DNA of 6,571 bases from Deltaproteobacteria bacterium UBA5799 (GCA_002418185.1 DIDN01000055.1:1-6571); one strand, 5' to 3'; positions 1 through 6,508 are shown, counted from the stretch's first letter. The notes: a model not told the origin generated them from the letters alone. Translations and numbers: made by a program.

Positions 1-173
1 GGGGCTGGCGCACGCATGGCGGTAAGTATAAAAACCGTTCAAAAACGCACCTCTGCCAGACGGTTAGTGTACTCCAACGCCCCGGTTTATTCAAGGTAAT
101 TGTAAAAAGTGGAACGGTACGGGGCGCTAAGGCAAAAAGGAGGTGCGGGCGGGGCGGAAAGGGGGGAGCCCTG

Positions 174-881
174 TCATGTACGGGCCAGCCGGAGCTTCAG
201 TATGGAGTAGATGTATTTCCTGCCGCGGAAGAAAAAGCCGAAGAGGCTCGTTGCGGTCTTGGACTCGCCCCTTGCCCTCGGCACGCATACATACGGCACC
301 TCGGCTATCCTGTACCCTTTCTTGTAGGAGCGGTAAAGGAAATCAAGGCAATACTCGCCGTAGTCGCCCCTCAGGCCGAGTTCCGCGACGACCTTCTTCC
401 TTGTCGCGATAAAACCGCTGTTCAGGTCGTTTACCGGGATGTTCAGGGCCGTTTTGGTAATGAGCCCGAGGAGGCGGCTCATGAAGGCGGCTGTCCTCGT
501 GTCGCCGAGGTCCCTGCCACCGCTTACGTAACGCGATCCGACGGCTATGTCGTGGCTTTCAAGGGTGGAAAGGAGGTCGTTTATCTTCCCGGGCGGCATT
601 GAGAGGTCCGCGTCCATCCACACGACCGCATCAAAACGGCTCTCGGTAATGCCTCGCATTATCGCGGAGGTAAGGCCCTTTTCCCCGACCCTCCTTATGG
701 CCCTTACCGAAGGCAGGTCCATCTCCTCGACGACCTTCCAGGTCAGGTCCTCCGAGTCGTCGTCGACCACGATGACCTCGACCTCTGCCCTTACGGAACC
801 GAGGATCCCGAGTACGAGCTCCCGTATGTTCTCCCTCTCGTTGTAGGTCGGAAGCACTATTGTCACGCTTTTTGGCGTCAT
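174..881 (-). CDS. Family 2 glycosyltransferase, polyprenol/dolichol-phosphate mannosyltransferase-like
   Basis: The 235-residue product is a single GT-A catalytic domain. Visible motifs are the N-terminal VLPTYNE (residues 9-15), an acidic VDDDS nucleotide-binding stretch (39-43), the metal-binding DAD (90-92), GSRYVSGG (115-122), DLNSGF (152-157) and ARGESK (203-208). The last two, with EVP before them, are typical of dolichol-phosphate mannose synthases, which move a sugar from GDP- or UDP-sugar onto a polyprenyl phosphate at the inner membrane face. There is no C-terminal membrane segment, so it would be a soluble or peripheral single-domain form. The donor sugar cannot be read from sequence. 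The ATG at 881 is chosen because the family motif begins eight residues later and a promoter lies at 955-984. The frame stays open to an ATG at 1058, but that start would lie upstream of the promoter. The ribosome-binding site is weak (GGACGG just upstream). It is divergent from the serine operon and has no obvious link to it. Confidence 0.88.
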   Translation of the reverse strand: MTPKSVTIVLPTYNERENIRELVLGILGSVRAEVEVIVVDDDSEDLTWKVVEEMDLPSVRAIRRVGEKGLTSAIMRGITESRFDAVVWMDADLSMPPGKINDLLSTLESHDIAVGSRYVSGGRDLGDTRTAAFMSRLLGLITKTALNIPVNDLNSGFIATRKKVVAELGLRGDYGEYCLDFLYRSYKKGYRIAEVPYVCVPRARGESKTATSLFGFFFRGRKYIYSILKLRLART

Positions 882-954
882 GACCGTCCGTCGTCTGAAT
901 GGAGGGCGGCTCTTCGATACCGACGAACCCCCAATGAATCCCCCGACGAATCCA

Positions 955-984
955 ATGATAACCCGTTTCGCCCGCCCGTGTAAA
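955..984 (-). promoter_or_regulatory. Sigma70-like promoter for the glycosyltransferase
   Basis: Reading the minus strand, a -35 box TTTACA (984-979, five of six consensus bases) is followed after 18 nt by a -10 box TATCAT (960-955, five of six). Transcription would start near 948, leaving a leader of about 67 nt before the ATG at 881. The position supports 881 over the longer open frame starting at 1058. This is a consensus match by eye and has not been tested. Confidence 0.55.
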
Positions 985-1051
985 ACCAAAAGAAGGAGGA
1001 AGGCGTATCCGGGAGCGCCCGCCGTCCGGCAATCCGGGCCCAAATTCCCGC

Positions 1052-1080
1052 TTGACAAAGGACCCTGAGAAGATTAGTAT
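1052..1080 (+). promoter_or_regulatory. Sigma70-like promoter upstream of the ZTP riboswitch
   Basis: A perfect -35 box TTGACA (1052-1057) is followed after exactly 17 nt by TAGTAT (1075-1080), which keeps the important first, second and last positions of the -10 consensus. Transcription would begin around 1087, some 14 nt before the first stem of the riboswitch, which is the expected arrangement. The mRNA leader up to the aminotransferase start codon would be about 280 nt. It diverges from the glycosyltransferase promoter 70 to 100 bp to the left, and the two do not overlap. Confidence 0.7.
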
Positions 1081-1100
1081 AGCCCCATAAAGAGGCACTC

Positions 1101-1176
1101 TCCTTCGTGACTGACGGAATCAAGGTGGGGGACCACCGGGGAGCGGAGGATCATATACCTGTCGACCGTCTGGGCA
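1101..1176 (+). promoter_or_regulatory. ZMP/ZTP riboswitch aptamer (pfl motif)
   Basis: The segment fits the pfl/ZTP riboswitch family (Rfam RF01750, from memory). P1 pairs TCCTTCG (1101-1107) with CGGAGGA (1144-1150), seven pairs including one G-U. It is followed by TGACTGACGG (1108-1117), matching the conserved TGACTGGCG. P2 pairs GGTGG (1124-1128) with CCACC (1133-1137) and is capped by a GGGA tetraloop. The hallmark CCGGGGAGC is exact at 1136-1144. The 3' domain has CCGTCTGGGCA (1166-1176) against the consensus CCGCCTGGGCA. The pseudoknot GACGG (1113-1117) with CCGTC (1166-1170) keeps five Watson-Crick pairs even though both strands differ from consensus at the paired position, which is strong support. 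The family binds ZMP/ZTP, a signal of 10-formyl-tetrahydrofolate shortage, and normally turns genes on. It lies upstream of the aminotransferase-serA operon. The P3 stem that should frame the 3' domain is not clear to me. Confidence 0.92.
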
Positions 1177-1227
1177 TCCCATTTACCTCAACCGAGGTGG
1201 TGTGAAAGGCCCCAGGCGGTTTTTTTT
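1165..1227 (+). terminator. Riboswitch-controlled intrinsic terminator (expression platform)
   Basis: ACCGTCTGGG (1165-1174) can pair with CCCAGGCGGT (1211-1220) in a ten-pair stem with one G-U, followed by eight T (1220-1227). The apical region holds a nested hairpin, ACCTC (1185-1189) with GAGGT (1194-1198). The 5' arm contains the CCGTC strand of the riboswitch pseudoknot (1166-1170), so the bound aptamer and the terminator cannot form together. Ligand binding should therefore favour read-through into the aminotransferase gene. Both alternative structures can be read directly; the direction of control is inferred from the family. Confidence 0.85.
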
Positions 1228-1229
1228 GG

Positions 1230-1258
1230 TTGTAGACGCCTTTAAATGCTTGTAAAAT
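1230..1258 (+). promoter_or_regulatory. Possible second promoter, downstream of the riboswitch terminator
   Basis: TTGTAG (1230-1235, three of six -35 bases) is followed after 17 nt by TAAAAT (1253-1258, five of six -10 bases), in a locally AT-rich stretch. If used, it would start transcription near 1265 and give the operon a basal level independent of the riboswitch. It would also explain why about 140 nt separate the terminator from the start codon. Apart from this candidate and the ribosome-binding site I see nothing convincing in 1228-1366. A GAGCC/GGCTC inverted pair (1274-1278 with 1295-1299) is too weak to call. Confidence 0.3.
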
Positions 1259-1366
1259 CATGCTTTTAGCCCAGAGCCCGTATTATTGGCAAACGGCTCC
1301 GGCACTGCGGCCTGCTTATTCCTGATAAACCGATTATTCATAGATGAAAGGGAGGAATCTTAAGTC

Positions 1367-2512
1367 ATGAGAAAGAATTACCTTCTGGCGCCCGGCCCGA
1401 CGCCCGTGCCCGAGTCGGCGCTCCTGGCGATGGCCCAGCCCATAATCCACCACAGGACCCCCCAGTTCTCGGAGGTCTTCAAGGAGACGGCGGAGCTCCT
1501 CAAATACGTGTTCCAGACCAGGCAGGACGTCCTCATGCTGGCCGCCTCCGGGACCGGCGCCATGGAAGGATCTATCACGAACCTCTTCTCCCCCGGGGAC
1601 GAGGTTGTCGTAATAAACGGCGGAAAGTTCGGCGAGAGGTGGGGGAAGATCTCCGAGGCCTACGGCCTGAAGGCCCACTGGATAAACGTCGAATGGGGAA
1701 AGGCGGTCGACCCGGCGGTTGTAAGGAAGGTCCTCGATGAGAACCCGAACTCAAAGGCGGTGCTCGCCCAGGCGAGCGAGACCTCGACGACGGTAGCCCA
1801 CCCTATAAAGGAGCTTGCGGCCCTTACGAAGGACAGGGAATGCCTCCTCATCGTCGACGGCATAACCGGCGTCGGCGTCTTCGACCTCCCCATGGACGAC
1901 TGGGGCATAGACGTACTCGTATCCGGCTCGCAGAAGGCGTTCATGCTACCGCCGGGGCTCGCCTTTGTGGCGCTCTCGGAGAAGGCATGGAAGTTCCAGG
2001 AGAGCGCCAAATGCCCGAGGTTCTATTTCGATTTCAAGAAGGAGAGGAAGAACCTCAAGGACAACACGTCCGCCTACACCCCGGCCGTATCCCTCATAAC
2101 CGGCTTGAGGCAGGCCCTTCTCATGATAAAGGAGGAGGGGCTCCAGAACGTCTTTGCCAGGCACGACAGGCTTGCCAGGGCCGCGAGGGCCGCGGCAGCC
2201 GCGCTGGGGCTCAAGCTCCTCGCCCCGGAGAGTCCTTCCAATGCCGCGACCGGCGTATTCGTCCCCGAGGGGGTCGAAGGCGGAAAGCTCGTCAAATACA
2301 TGAGGGACGTAATGGGTGTCACCATGGCCGGGGGCCAGGACCACCTTAAGGGGAAGATAGTCCGGGTCGCGCACCTCGGGTACGTGGACACCTTCGATGT
2401 CGTAACGGCCGTATCGGCCATCGAGATAGCGCTTAACAAGTTCGGGTACAAGGCCCAGTACGGCAAGGGTGTTGCGGCCGCCCTTCAAATTCTCGCGGAA
2501 GGATACAAGTGA
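1367..2512 (+). CDS. Class V PLP aminotransferase (serine-pyruvate / alanine-glyoxylate type), probable phosphoserine aminotransferase role
   Basis: The 381-residue protein belongs to the alanine-glyoxylate/serine-pyruvate aminotransferase family of fold-type I PLP enzymes and has the usual length. Motifs in order are LLAPGPTPVP (6-15), the cofactor phosphate-binding SGTGAMEG (61-68), the PLP-nitrogen-contacting Asp164 in IVDGITGVG, the Schiff-base Lys190 in SGSQKA, TPAV (238-241), and Arg333 in IVRVAHLG, expected to bind the substrate carboxylate. ATG 1367 is the family start and has a good ribosome-binding site, GGGAGGA (1350-1356), 10 nt upstream. It is the first gene after the ZTP riboswitch and is one base from serA. 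From that coupling I infer that it aminates 3-phosphohydroxypyruvate to phosphoserine in place of SerC. A serine-glyoxylate or alanine-glyoxylate activity is the alternative, since sequence alone does not settle substrate choice in this family. Confidence 0.93.
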   Translation: MRKNYLLAPGPTPVPESALLAMAQPIIHHRTPQFSEVFKETAELLKYVFQTRQDVLMLAASGTGAMEGSITNLFSPGDEVVVINGGKFGERWGKISEAYGLKAHWINVEWGKAVDPAVVRKVLDENPNSKAVLAQASETSTTVAHPIKELAALTKDRECLLIVDGITGVGVFDLPMDDWGIDVLVSGSQKAFMLPPGLAFVALSEKAWKFQESAKCPRFYFDFKKERKNLKDNTSAYTPAVSLITGLRQALLMIKEEGLQNVFARHDRLARAARAAAAALGLKLLAPESPSNAATGVFVPEGVEGGKLVKYMRDVMGVTMAGGQDHLKGKIVRVAHLGYVDTFDVVTAVSAIEIALNKFGYKAQYGKGVAAALQILAEGYK

Positions 2513-2513
2513 T

Positions 2514-4097
2514 ATGAAGGTACTCATAAGCGACAGCATGTCTCCCAGGGCCGTGGACGTCCTCAAAAACACGCCCGGCCTCGAAGTGGACGTAATAACC
2601 AACCTGAAGCCCGACGAGCTCAAGGCCAGGATAAAGGACTACCACGGCCTTGTCGTAAGGAGCGCCACCAAGGCCACTGCCGAGATAATCGAGGCCGCCG
2701 AGAACCTGAAGGTCATAGGCAGGGCGGGCACCGGCGTGGACAACATAGACACCGTAGCCGCGACCAAGAAGGGGATAGTGGTCATGAACACCCCAGGCGG
2801 CAACACCGTAACAACGGCCGAGCACGCCATAGCCATGATGATGGCGCTCGCCAGGAAGATACCCCAGGCGACCGCCTCAATGAGGAAGGGCGAATGGGAG
2901 AAGAAGAAGTTCGAGGGCACCGAGATAACCGGGAAGACCCTGGGCATACTCGGCGTCGGCAATATCGGGAGCGTCGTTGCGAGCAGGGCCCTGGGCCTCC
3001 GGATGAACGTCATAGCCTACGACCCCTTCATATCTGAAGAGGCCGCCGATAAGATGGGCATCGCCCTCGTCGCCATGGACGATCTCTTCAGGCGGAGCGA
3101 TTTCATCTCCATACACGTGCCGCTCACGAACGAGACGAAGAACCTCGTGAACGCCGAGGCCTTCAACAAGATGAAAAAGGGCGTAAGTTTAATAAACTGC
3201 GCAAGGGGCGGCATAGTGAACGAGGCCGACCTCGCGGAGGCAATAAGGAACAGGATAGTCTCTGGCGCGGCAATGGACGTCTTCGAAAAGGAGCCCATCC
3301 CTGCCGACAACCCGCTTCTTAACCTCGAAGAGGTTATCCTCACCCCGCACCTCGGCGCATCCACCCAGGAGGCCCAGGAGAGCGTGGCCGTGGCCATAGC
3401 CGAGCAGATAGTCGACTACCTCGTGAACGGCACCATACGGAACGCGCTGAACGTGCCCTCGATACCAGCCGAGCTGCTTGCGGCGCTCGGCCCGTATATC
3501 TCCCTCGGCGAGAAGCTCGGGAGCTTCCAGGGGCAGATATTGAAGGGCGGCATAGAGGAGGTCACGATAGAGTACAGCGGCGACGTCGTCAACTATGACG
3601 TCGCGCCCATAACCATAGCCTGCCTTAAGGGCCTCCTGGACCAGGTCCTCGACATGTACGTCAACTTCGTGAACGCCCCGTTCGTCGCGAAGGAGCGCGG
3701 GATAAAGGTGGTCGAGATAAAGAGCTCGAGGTCCACCGACTTCGCGAGCTCCGTGACCATAAAGGTCGGCACCAGGGACGAGGAGAACGTGGTCGAGGGA
3801 GCGCTCTTCGGCAAGAAGGAGCCGAGGATAGTGAGGATAGACAAGTTCCTCCTCGACGCCGTGCCGGAAGGGTACCTCCTCCTCCTCCAGAACGAGGACA
3901 AGCCAGGAGTAATCGGGAACGTGGGCACGCTCCTTGCCGCGAACAACATAAACGTGGCCAGGCTCCACCTCGGCAGGCAGGCAGTTGGCGGCGCCGCCGT
4001 CTCGGTCTGGAGCGTGGACACGCCCATGTCAAAGGGCCTTATAGAGAAGATACTCAAGCTCCCCCACATGATAAAGGCGGACGTAGTGGAGCTCTGA
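2514..4097 (+). CDS. serA: D-3-phosphoglycerate dehydrogenase, long ACT-domain form
   Basis: This 527-residue enzyme oxidises 3-phosphoglycerate to 3-phosphohydroxypyruvate with NAD, the first step of serine synthesis. The substrate-binding domain wraps around a Rossmann domain with GVGNIG (147-152) and Asp170, which favours NAD over NADP. The catalytic set is intact: Arg231 in CARGG, Glu260 in EKEP and His279 in TPHLGAST. After about residue 318 comes the intervening ASB domain, and residues 455-527 form a C-terminal ACT domain (NEDKPGVIGNVG), the usual site of serine feedback. The ATG at 2514 is preferred to an in-frame start at 2469 because homology begins there (MKVLISDSM) and AAGGA (2499-2503) lies 10 nt upstream. 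Only one base separates it from the aminotransferase stop, so translation is probably coupled and transcription shares the ZTP riboswitch. A hairpin terminator follows 36 nt after the stop. Confidence 0.97.
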   Translation: MKVLISDSMSPRAVDVLKNTPGLEVDVITNLKPDELKARIKDYHGLVVRSATKATAEIIEAAENLKVIGRAGTGVDNIDTVAATKKGIVVMNTPGGNTVTTAEHAIAMMMALARKIPQATASMRKGEWEKKKFEGTEITGKTLGILGVGNIGSVVASRALGLRMNVIAYDPFISEEAADKMGIALVAMDDLFRRSDFISIHVPLTNETKNLVNAEAFNKMKKGVSLINCARGGIVNEADLAEAIRNRIVSGAAMDVFEKEPIPADNPLLNLEEVILTPHLGASTQEAQESVAVAIAEQIVDYLVNGTIRNALNVPSIPAELLAALGPYISLGEKLGSFQGQILKGGIEEVTIEYSGDVVNYDVAPITIACLKGLLDQVLDMYVNFVNAPFVAKERGIKVVEIKSSRSTDFASSVTIKVGTRDEENVVEGALFGKKEPRIVRIDKFLLDAVPEGYLLLLQNEDKPGVIGNVGTLLAANNINVARLHLGRQAVGGAAVSVWSVDTPMSKGLIEKILKLPHMIKADVVEL

Positions 4098-4122
4098 GCC
4101 GCAAAAGAACATCAAAAATTAA

Positions 4123-4151
4123 TAGACCACCGTAAAATGCCGTGTTATGTT
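4123..4151 (+). promoter_or_regulatory. Candidate hisZ-purA promoter buried in the serA terminator
   Basis: TAGACC (4123-4128, four of six -35 bases) is followed after 17 nt by TATGTT (4146-4151, four of six -10 bases). Transcription would begin around 4158, inside the 3' arm of the serA terminator, so the new transcript would lack the hairpin and escape termination. A TAAAAT box at 4133-4138 is an alternative -10 without a -35 and would also start within the hairpin. Both are weak matches. Read-through from serA is the other possible source of hisZ mRNA. Confidence 0.25.
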
Positions 4152-4171
4152 ATGCGTAACACGGCATTTTT
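4134..4171 (+). terminator. Strong hairpin terminator after serA
   Basis: AAAATGCCGTGTTA (4134-4147) and TAACACGGCATTTT (4157-4170) are perfect inverse complements, a 14-pair stem with a 9-nt loop. The T run extends to 4171. Because the 5' arm begins with four A, it could also stop transcription coming from the right. It separates the riboswitch-controlled serine operon from hisZ-purA, and its end lies only 12 nt before the hisZ start codon. Confidence 0.88.
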
Positions 4172-4183
4172 CCGGGTTAACTT

Positions 4184-5185
4184 ATGACAGACGCGCCAAC
4201 CATATCCCTGCCGCAGGGCGTAAGAGACATATTGCCCGACGAGGCCGAGAGGATCGGGGCAGTCGAGTCCGGGATACTCTCGGTATTCGCAAGGTACGGC
4301 TTCAGGAAGGTGATTACGCCGCTCCTTGAGTACGCGGACGTCCTTTCGCTCGGGGCCGGAGCGGAACTCCTCGACAGGGTCATAAAGTTCATAGACCCGC
4401 CTACGGGCCGGGTGATAGCCATAAGGCCTGACATCACTCCCCAGATAGCAAGGGTCGCCGCGACCAGGATGCGCGCCCACGCGCTCCCCCTCAAGCTCTG
4501 CTACAACGAGAGCGTCATAAGGTACCAGGACGCGAGGGACGGGAGGAAGAGGGAGGTCCTGCAGATAGGGGCCGAGTACATCTCCTCGGACGCCTCCCCG
4601 GAAGACGACGCCAGGATGATAATAATGGCAGTCGAGGCGCTTAAGGCCGTCGGGCTCAAGGACTTTAAGATAGACGTCGGCGACGTCGGGTTCTTGAGGA
4701 AGGTGCTTGAGAGCCATTTCGACGAGGGCCTGAGGAAGTCCGTGCAGGGGTTACTCGAGAAAAAAGACACCTCCGGGCTTGAAGCCCTGCTTGGCGGCAT
4801 GGACAGCATAGAAGCGGGGGACAAAGAGTTCCTGATGAACCTCGCCACCTTCTACGGCGAGGAAGAGGTCATAGAGAAGGCGGCCTCGCTCACGAAAGAC
4901 CCCGCGGCCCTGGCCTCGCTCGATTATCTCGGGAAGGTCGTCGAGGCTGTCGCCTCGGAGGGGCTCATGGACTGGGTGACCATAGACCTTGGCGAGGTGA
5001 GGGGCTTCGACTATTACACGGGCATAATATTCGAGGGTTTCGCCCCGGGCATCGGCAAGCCCCTCCTCTCGGGCGGCAGATACGACAGCCTGCTTGAGAA
5101 GTACGGGTATCCGTGCAGGGCCACGGGGTTCGCCTTCGACGTCGAGCAACTCTCGTCCGGCCTGGCGGCCCAGGCCCGGCGTTAA
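4184..5185 (+). CDS. hisZ: ATP phosphoribosyltransferase regulatory subunit
   Basis: The 333-residue protein is a histidyl-tRNA synthetase paralogue that keeps the class II core but lacks the C-terminal anticodon-binding domain, hence HisZ rather than HisS (about 420 residues). Visible motifs are LPQGVRDILPDEAERI (9-24), the motif 2-like RPDITPQIARVAATRM (81-96), RYQDARDGRKREVLQIGAEY (113-132), GFDYYTG (274-280) and SGGRYDSLLEKYG (296-308). HisZ binds a short-form catalytic HisG to make the first enzyme of histidine synthesis, joining PRPP to ATP, and carries its histidine sensing. A short HisG must be encoded elsewhere, since none is here. The ATG at 4184 fits the family N-terminus, but there is no purine-rich ribosome-binding site: the 12 nt before it come straight after a terminator. 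purA starts 30 nt after its stop, suggesting co-transcription. Confidence 0.93.
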   Translation: MTDAPTISLPQGVRDILPDEAERIGAVESGILSVFARYGFRKVITPLLEYADVLSLGAGAELLDRVIKFIDPPTGRVIAIRPDITPQIARVAATRMRAHALPLKLCYNESVIRYQDARDGRKREVLQIGAEYISSDASPEDDARMIIMAVEALKAVGLKDFKIDVGDVGFLRKVLESHFDEGLRKSVQGLLEKKDTSGLEALLGGMDSIEAGDKEFLMNLATFYGEEEVIEKAASLTKDPAALASLDYLGKVVEAVASEGLMDWVTIDLGEVRGFDYYTGIIFEGFAPGIGKPLLSGGRYDSLLEKYGYPCRATGFAFDVEQLSSGLAAQARR

Positions 5186-5215
5186 ATCCGATATCGGGAA
5201 AAGGAACTGAAAGGA

Positions 5216-6508
5216 ATGGCCAGGAACATAGTCATCGTGGGGGCCCAGTGGGGGGACGAGGGCAAGGGGAAGATCGTCGACATACTCACCGAGAACGCGG
5301 ACGTGGTGGTGCGTTTCCAGGGCGGGAACAACGCCGGGCACACCGTGATCGTCGGCGAGGAAAAATACATATTCCACCTGCTTCCGTCAGGGGTGCTCCA
5401 CCCGGGGAAGACCTGTGTTATCGGCGCGGGCGTGGTGCTCGACCCCGAGGTGCTCGTGAAGGAAATAGAGCTCCTTAAGGAAAAGGGCATCTTCAGGCCC
5501 GAGGACCTCCTCATAAGCAAGGACGCGCACCTCATAATGCCCTACCACAAGAAGCTCGACATTGCGCGCGAGAAGCTTAGGGGCGCGGCCAGGATAGGCA
5601 CCACGGGCCGCGGCATCGGCCCCGCCTACGAGGACAAGGTCGCAAGGTGCGGCATCAAATGCGGCGACCTACTCGACGCCGGCGCCTTCAGGAGAAAGAT
5701 CGAGGCCAACCTCGTCGAGAAGAACCACCTCATAAAGACCATACTCGGAGAGGACGGGTTCGACGCCGGCCAGGTCCATGAGACATACATGGCATACGCC
5801 GGTGCGATGGCGCCGTTCATAAGCGACACGTCCAGGTTTCTCTGGTCAGCCGTATCCAGGGGCAGGAAGATACTCTTCGAGGGCGCCCAGGGCACGCTCC
5901 TGGACATAGACCACGGGACGTACCCGTACGTCACGTCCAGCAGCACGGTCGCCGGCGGCGCGGCCACGGGGAGCGGCATAGGCCCGTCCCGGATAGACAA
6001 GGTCATAGGAATCACAAAGGCCTACTGCACCAGGGTGGGCGAGGGGCCCTTCCCCACGGAGCTCTCGGGGGCCGAGGCCGATTGGCTCCGCGAGCAGGGC
6101 GGGGAGTACGGCGCGACCACCGGCAGGCCCAGGAGGTGCGGCTGGTTCGACGCCGTGGCCTTGCGGTACGCCGCGCGGGTAAACGGGCTCGACGGGCTCG
6201 TCATAACCAAGCTCGACGTCCTCGACAAGCTCGAGAAGATAAAGGTCTGCACCGGTTACAGGTACAATGGAAAGCTTATAGACGACTTCCCGACCGAGGG
6301 TTCGGTCCTTTCCGGCTGCGAGCCGGTCTACGAGGAAATCGAGGGATGGGGAGCGCCCACGCAGGGGATTACGAGCTTCGAGAAGCTCCCGTCAAAGGCC
6401 AGGGACTACGTCAGGCGGCTGGAAGAGCTCTCCGATGTGAAGGCCGTTATAGTGTCCGTGGGCGCGAACAGGAAAGACGCCATCGTAATAAGCGACCTTT
6501 TCGAGTAA
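5216..6508 (+). CDS. purA: Adenylosuccinate synthetase
   Basis: The 430-residue enzyme joins IMP and aspartate using GTP to make adenylosuccinate, the committed step to AMP. Its length matches the family (E. coli 432). All signature regions are present: the GTP-binding GAQWGDEGKGK (9-19) with catalytic Asp14, catalytic His42 in NNAGHT, IGTTGRGIGPAYEDK (127-141), FEGAQGTLLDIDHGTYPYVT (221-240), the loop GATTGRPRRCGWFD (299-312), the guanine-recognising TKLD (331-334) and SVGANRKD (414-421). ATG 5216 is the family start. Two AAGGA copies precede it; the one at 5201-5205, 10 nt away, is correctly spaced, while 5211-5215 touches the ATG. A 10-bp palindrome (5188-5197) sits in the gap after hisZ. 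Probably co-transcribed with hisZ and closed by the terminator at the right edge. Confidence 0.97.
   Translation: MARNIVIVGAQWGDEGKGKIVDILTENADVVVRFQGGNNAGHTVIVGEEKYIFHLLPSGVLHPGKTCVIGAGVVLDPEVLVKEIELLKEKGIFRPEDLLISKDAHLIMPYHKKLDIAREKLRGAARIGTTGRGIGPAYEDKVARCGIKCGDLLDAGAFRRKIEANLVEKNHLIKTILGEDGFDAGQVHETYMAYAGAMAPFISDTSRFLWSAVSRGRKILFEGAQGTLLDIDHGTYPYVTSSSTVAGGAATGSGIGPSRIDKVIGITKAYCTRVGEGPFPTELSGAEADWLREQGGEYGATTGRPRRCGWFDAVALRYAARVNGLDGLVITKLDVLDKLEKIKVCTGYRYNGKLIDDFPTEGSVLSGCEPVYEEIEGWGAPTQGITSFEKLPSKARDYVRRLEELSDVKAVIVSVGANRKDAIVISDLFE

Noticed and set aside
33..65. Inverted repeat AACCGT/ACGGTT as a terminator near the left edge
   Set aside because: Only six pairs with a 21-nt loop and no T tract on either strand.
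1..99. Possible C-terminal tail of a rightward gene entering from the left edge (stops at 23-25 in one frame and 97-99 in another)
   Set aside because: The tails are only 7 and 32 codons, match no family I recognise, and no terminator or coding signature separates them from chance.
138..412. Rightward open frame after an AGGAGG at 138-143, starting at GTG 143
   Set aside because: The AGGAGG overlaps the start codon, so spacing is wrong. The frame runs antisense to the well-supported glycosyltransferase and its product is low-complexity and Arg/Ser-rich.
3..460. A long stop-free plus-strand frame opposite the glycosyltransferase
   Set aside because: It is the exact codon-to-codon antisense of the glycosyltransferase. 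Such frames stay open whenever TTA, CTA and TCA codons are avoided, as in GC-rich genes.
882..1058. N-terminal extension of the glycosyltransferase to an ATG at 1058, adding a hydrophobic stretch that resembles a signal or membrane segment
   Set aside because: The extension lies before the family's first motif, overlaps a good minus-strand promoter (955-984) and reaches the divergent promoter at 1052-1080. The hydrophobic residues are probably a chance reading of non-coding DNA.
2469..2513. Earlier in-frame start for serA at 2469
   Set aside because: It overlaps the end of the aminotransferase gene, adds residues not seen in the family, and the ATG at 2514 has a correctly spaced AAGGA.
5188..5197. 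Palindrome CCGATATCGG between hisZ and purA as an operator or attenuator
   Set aside because: A single 10-bp palindrome with no second copy, no T tract and no known regulator match; noted in the purA entry only.
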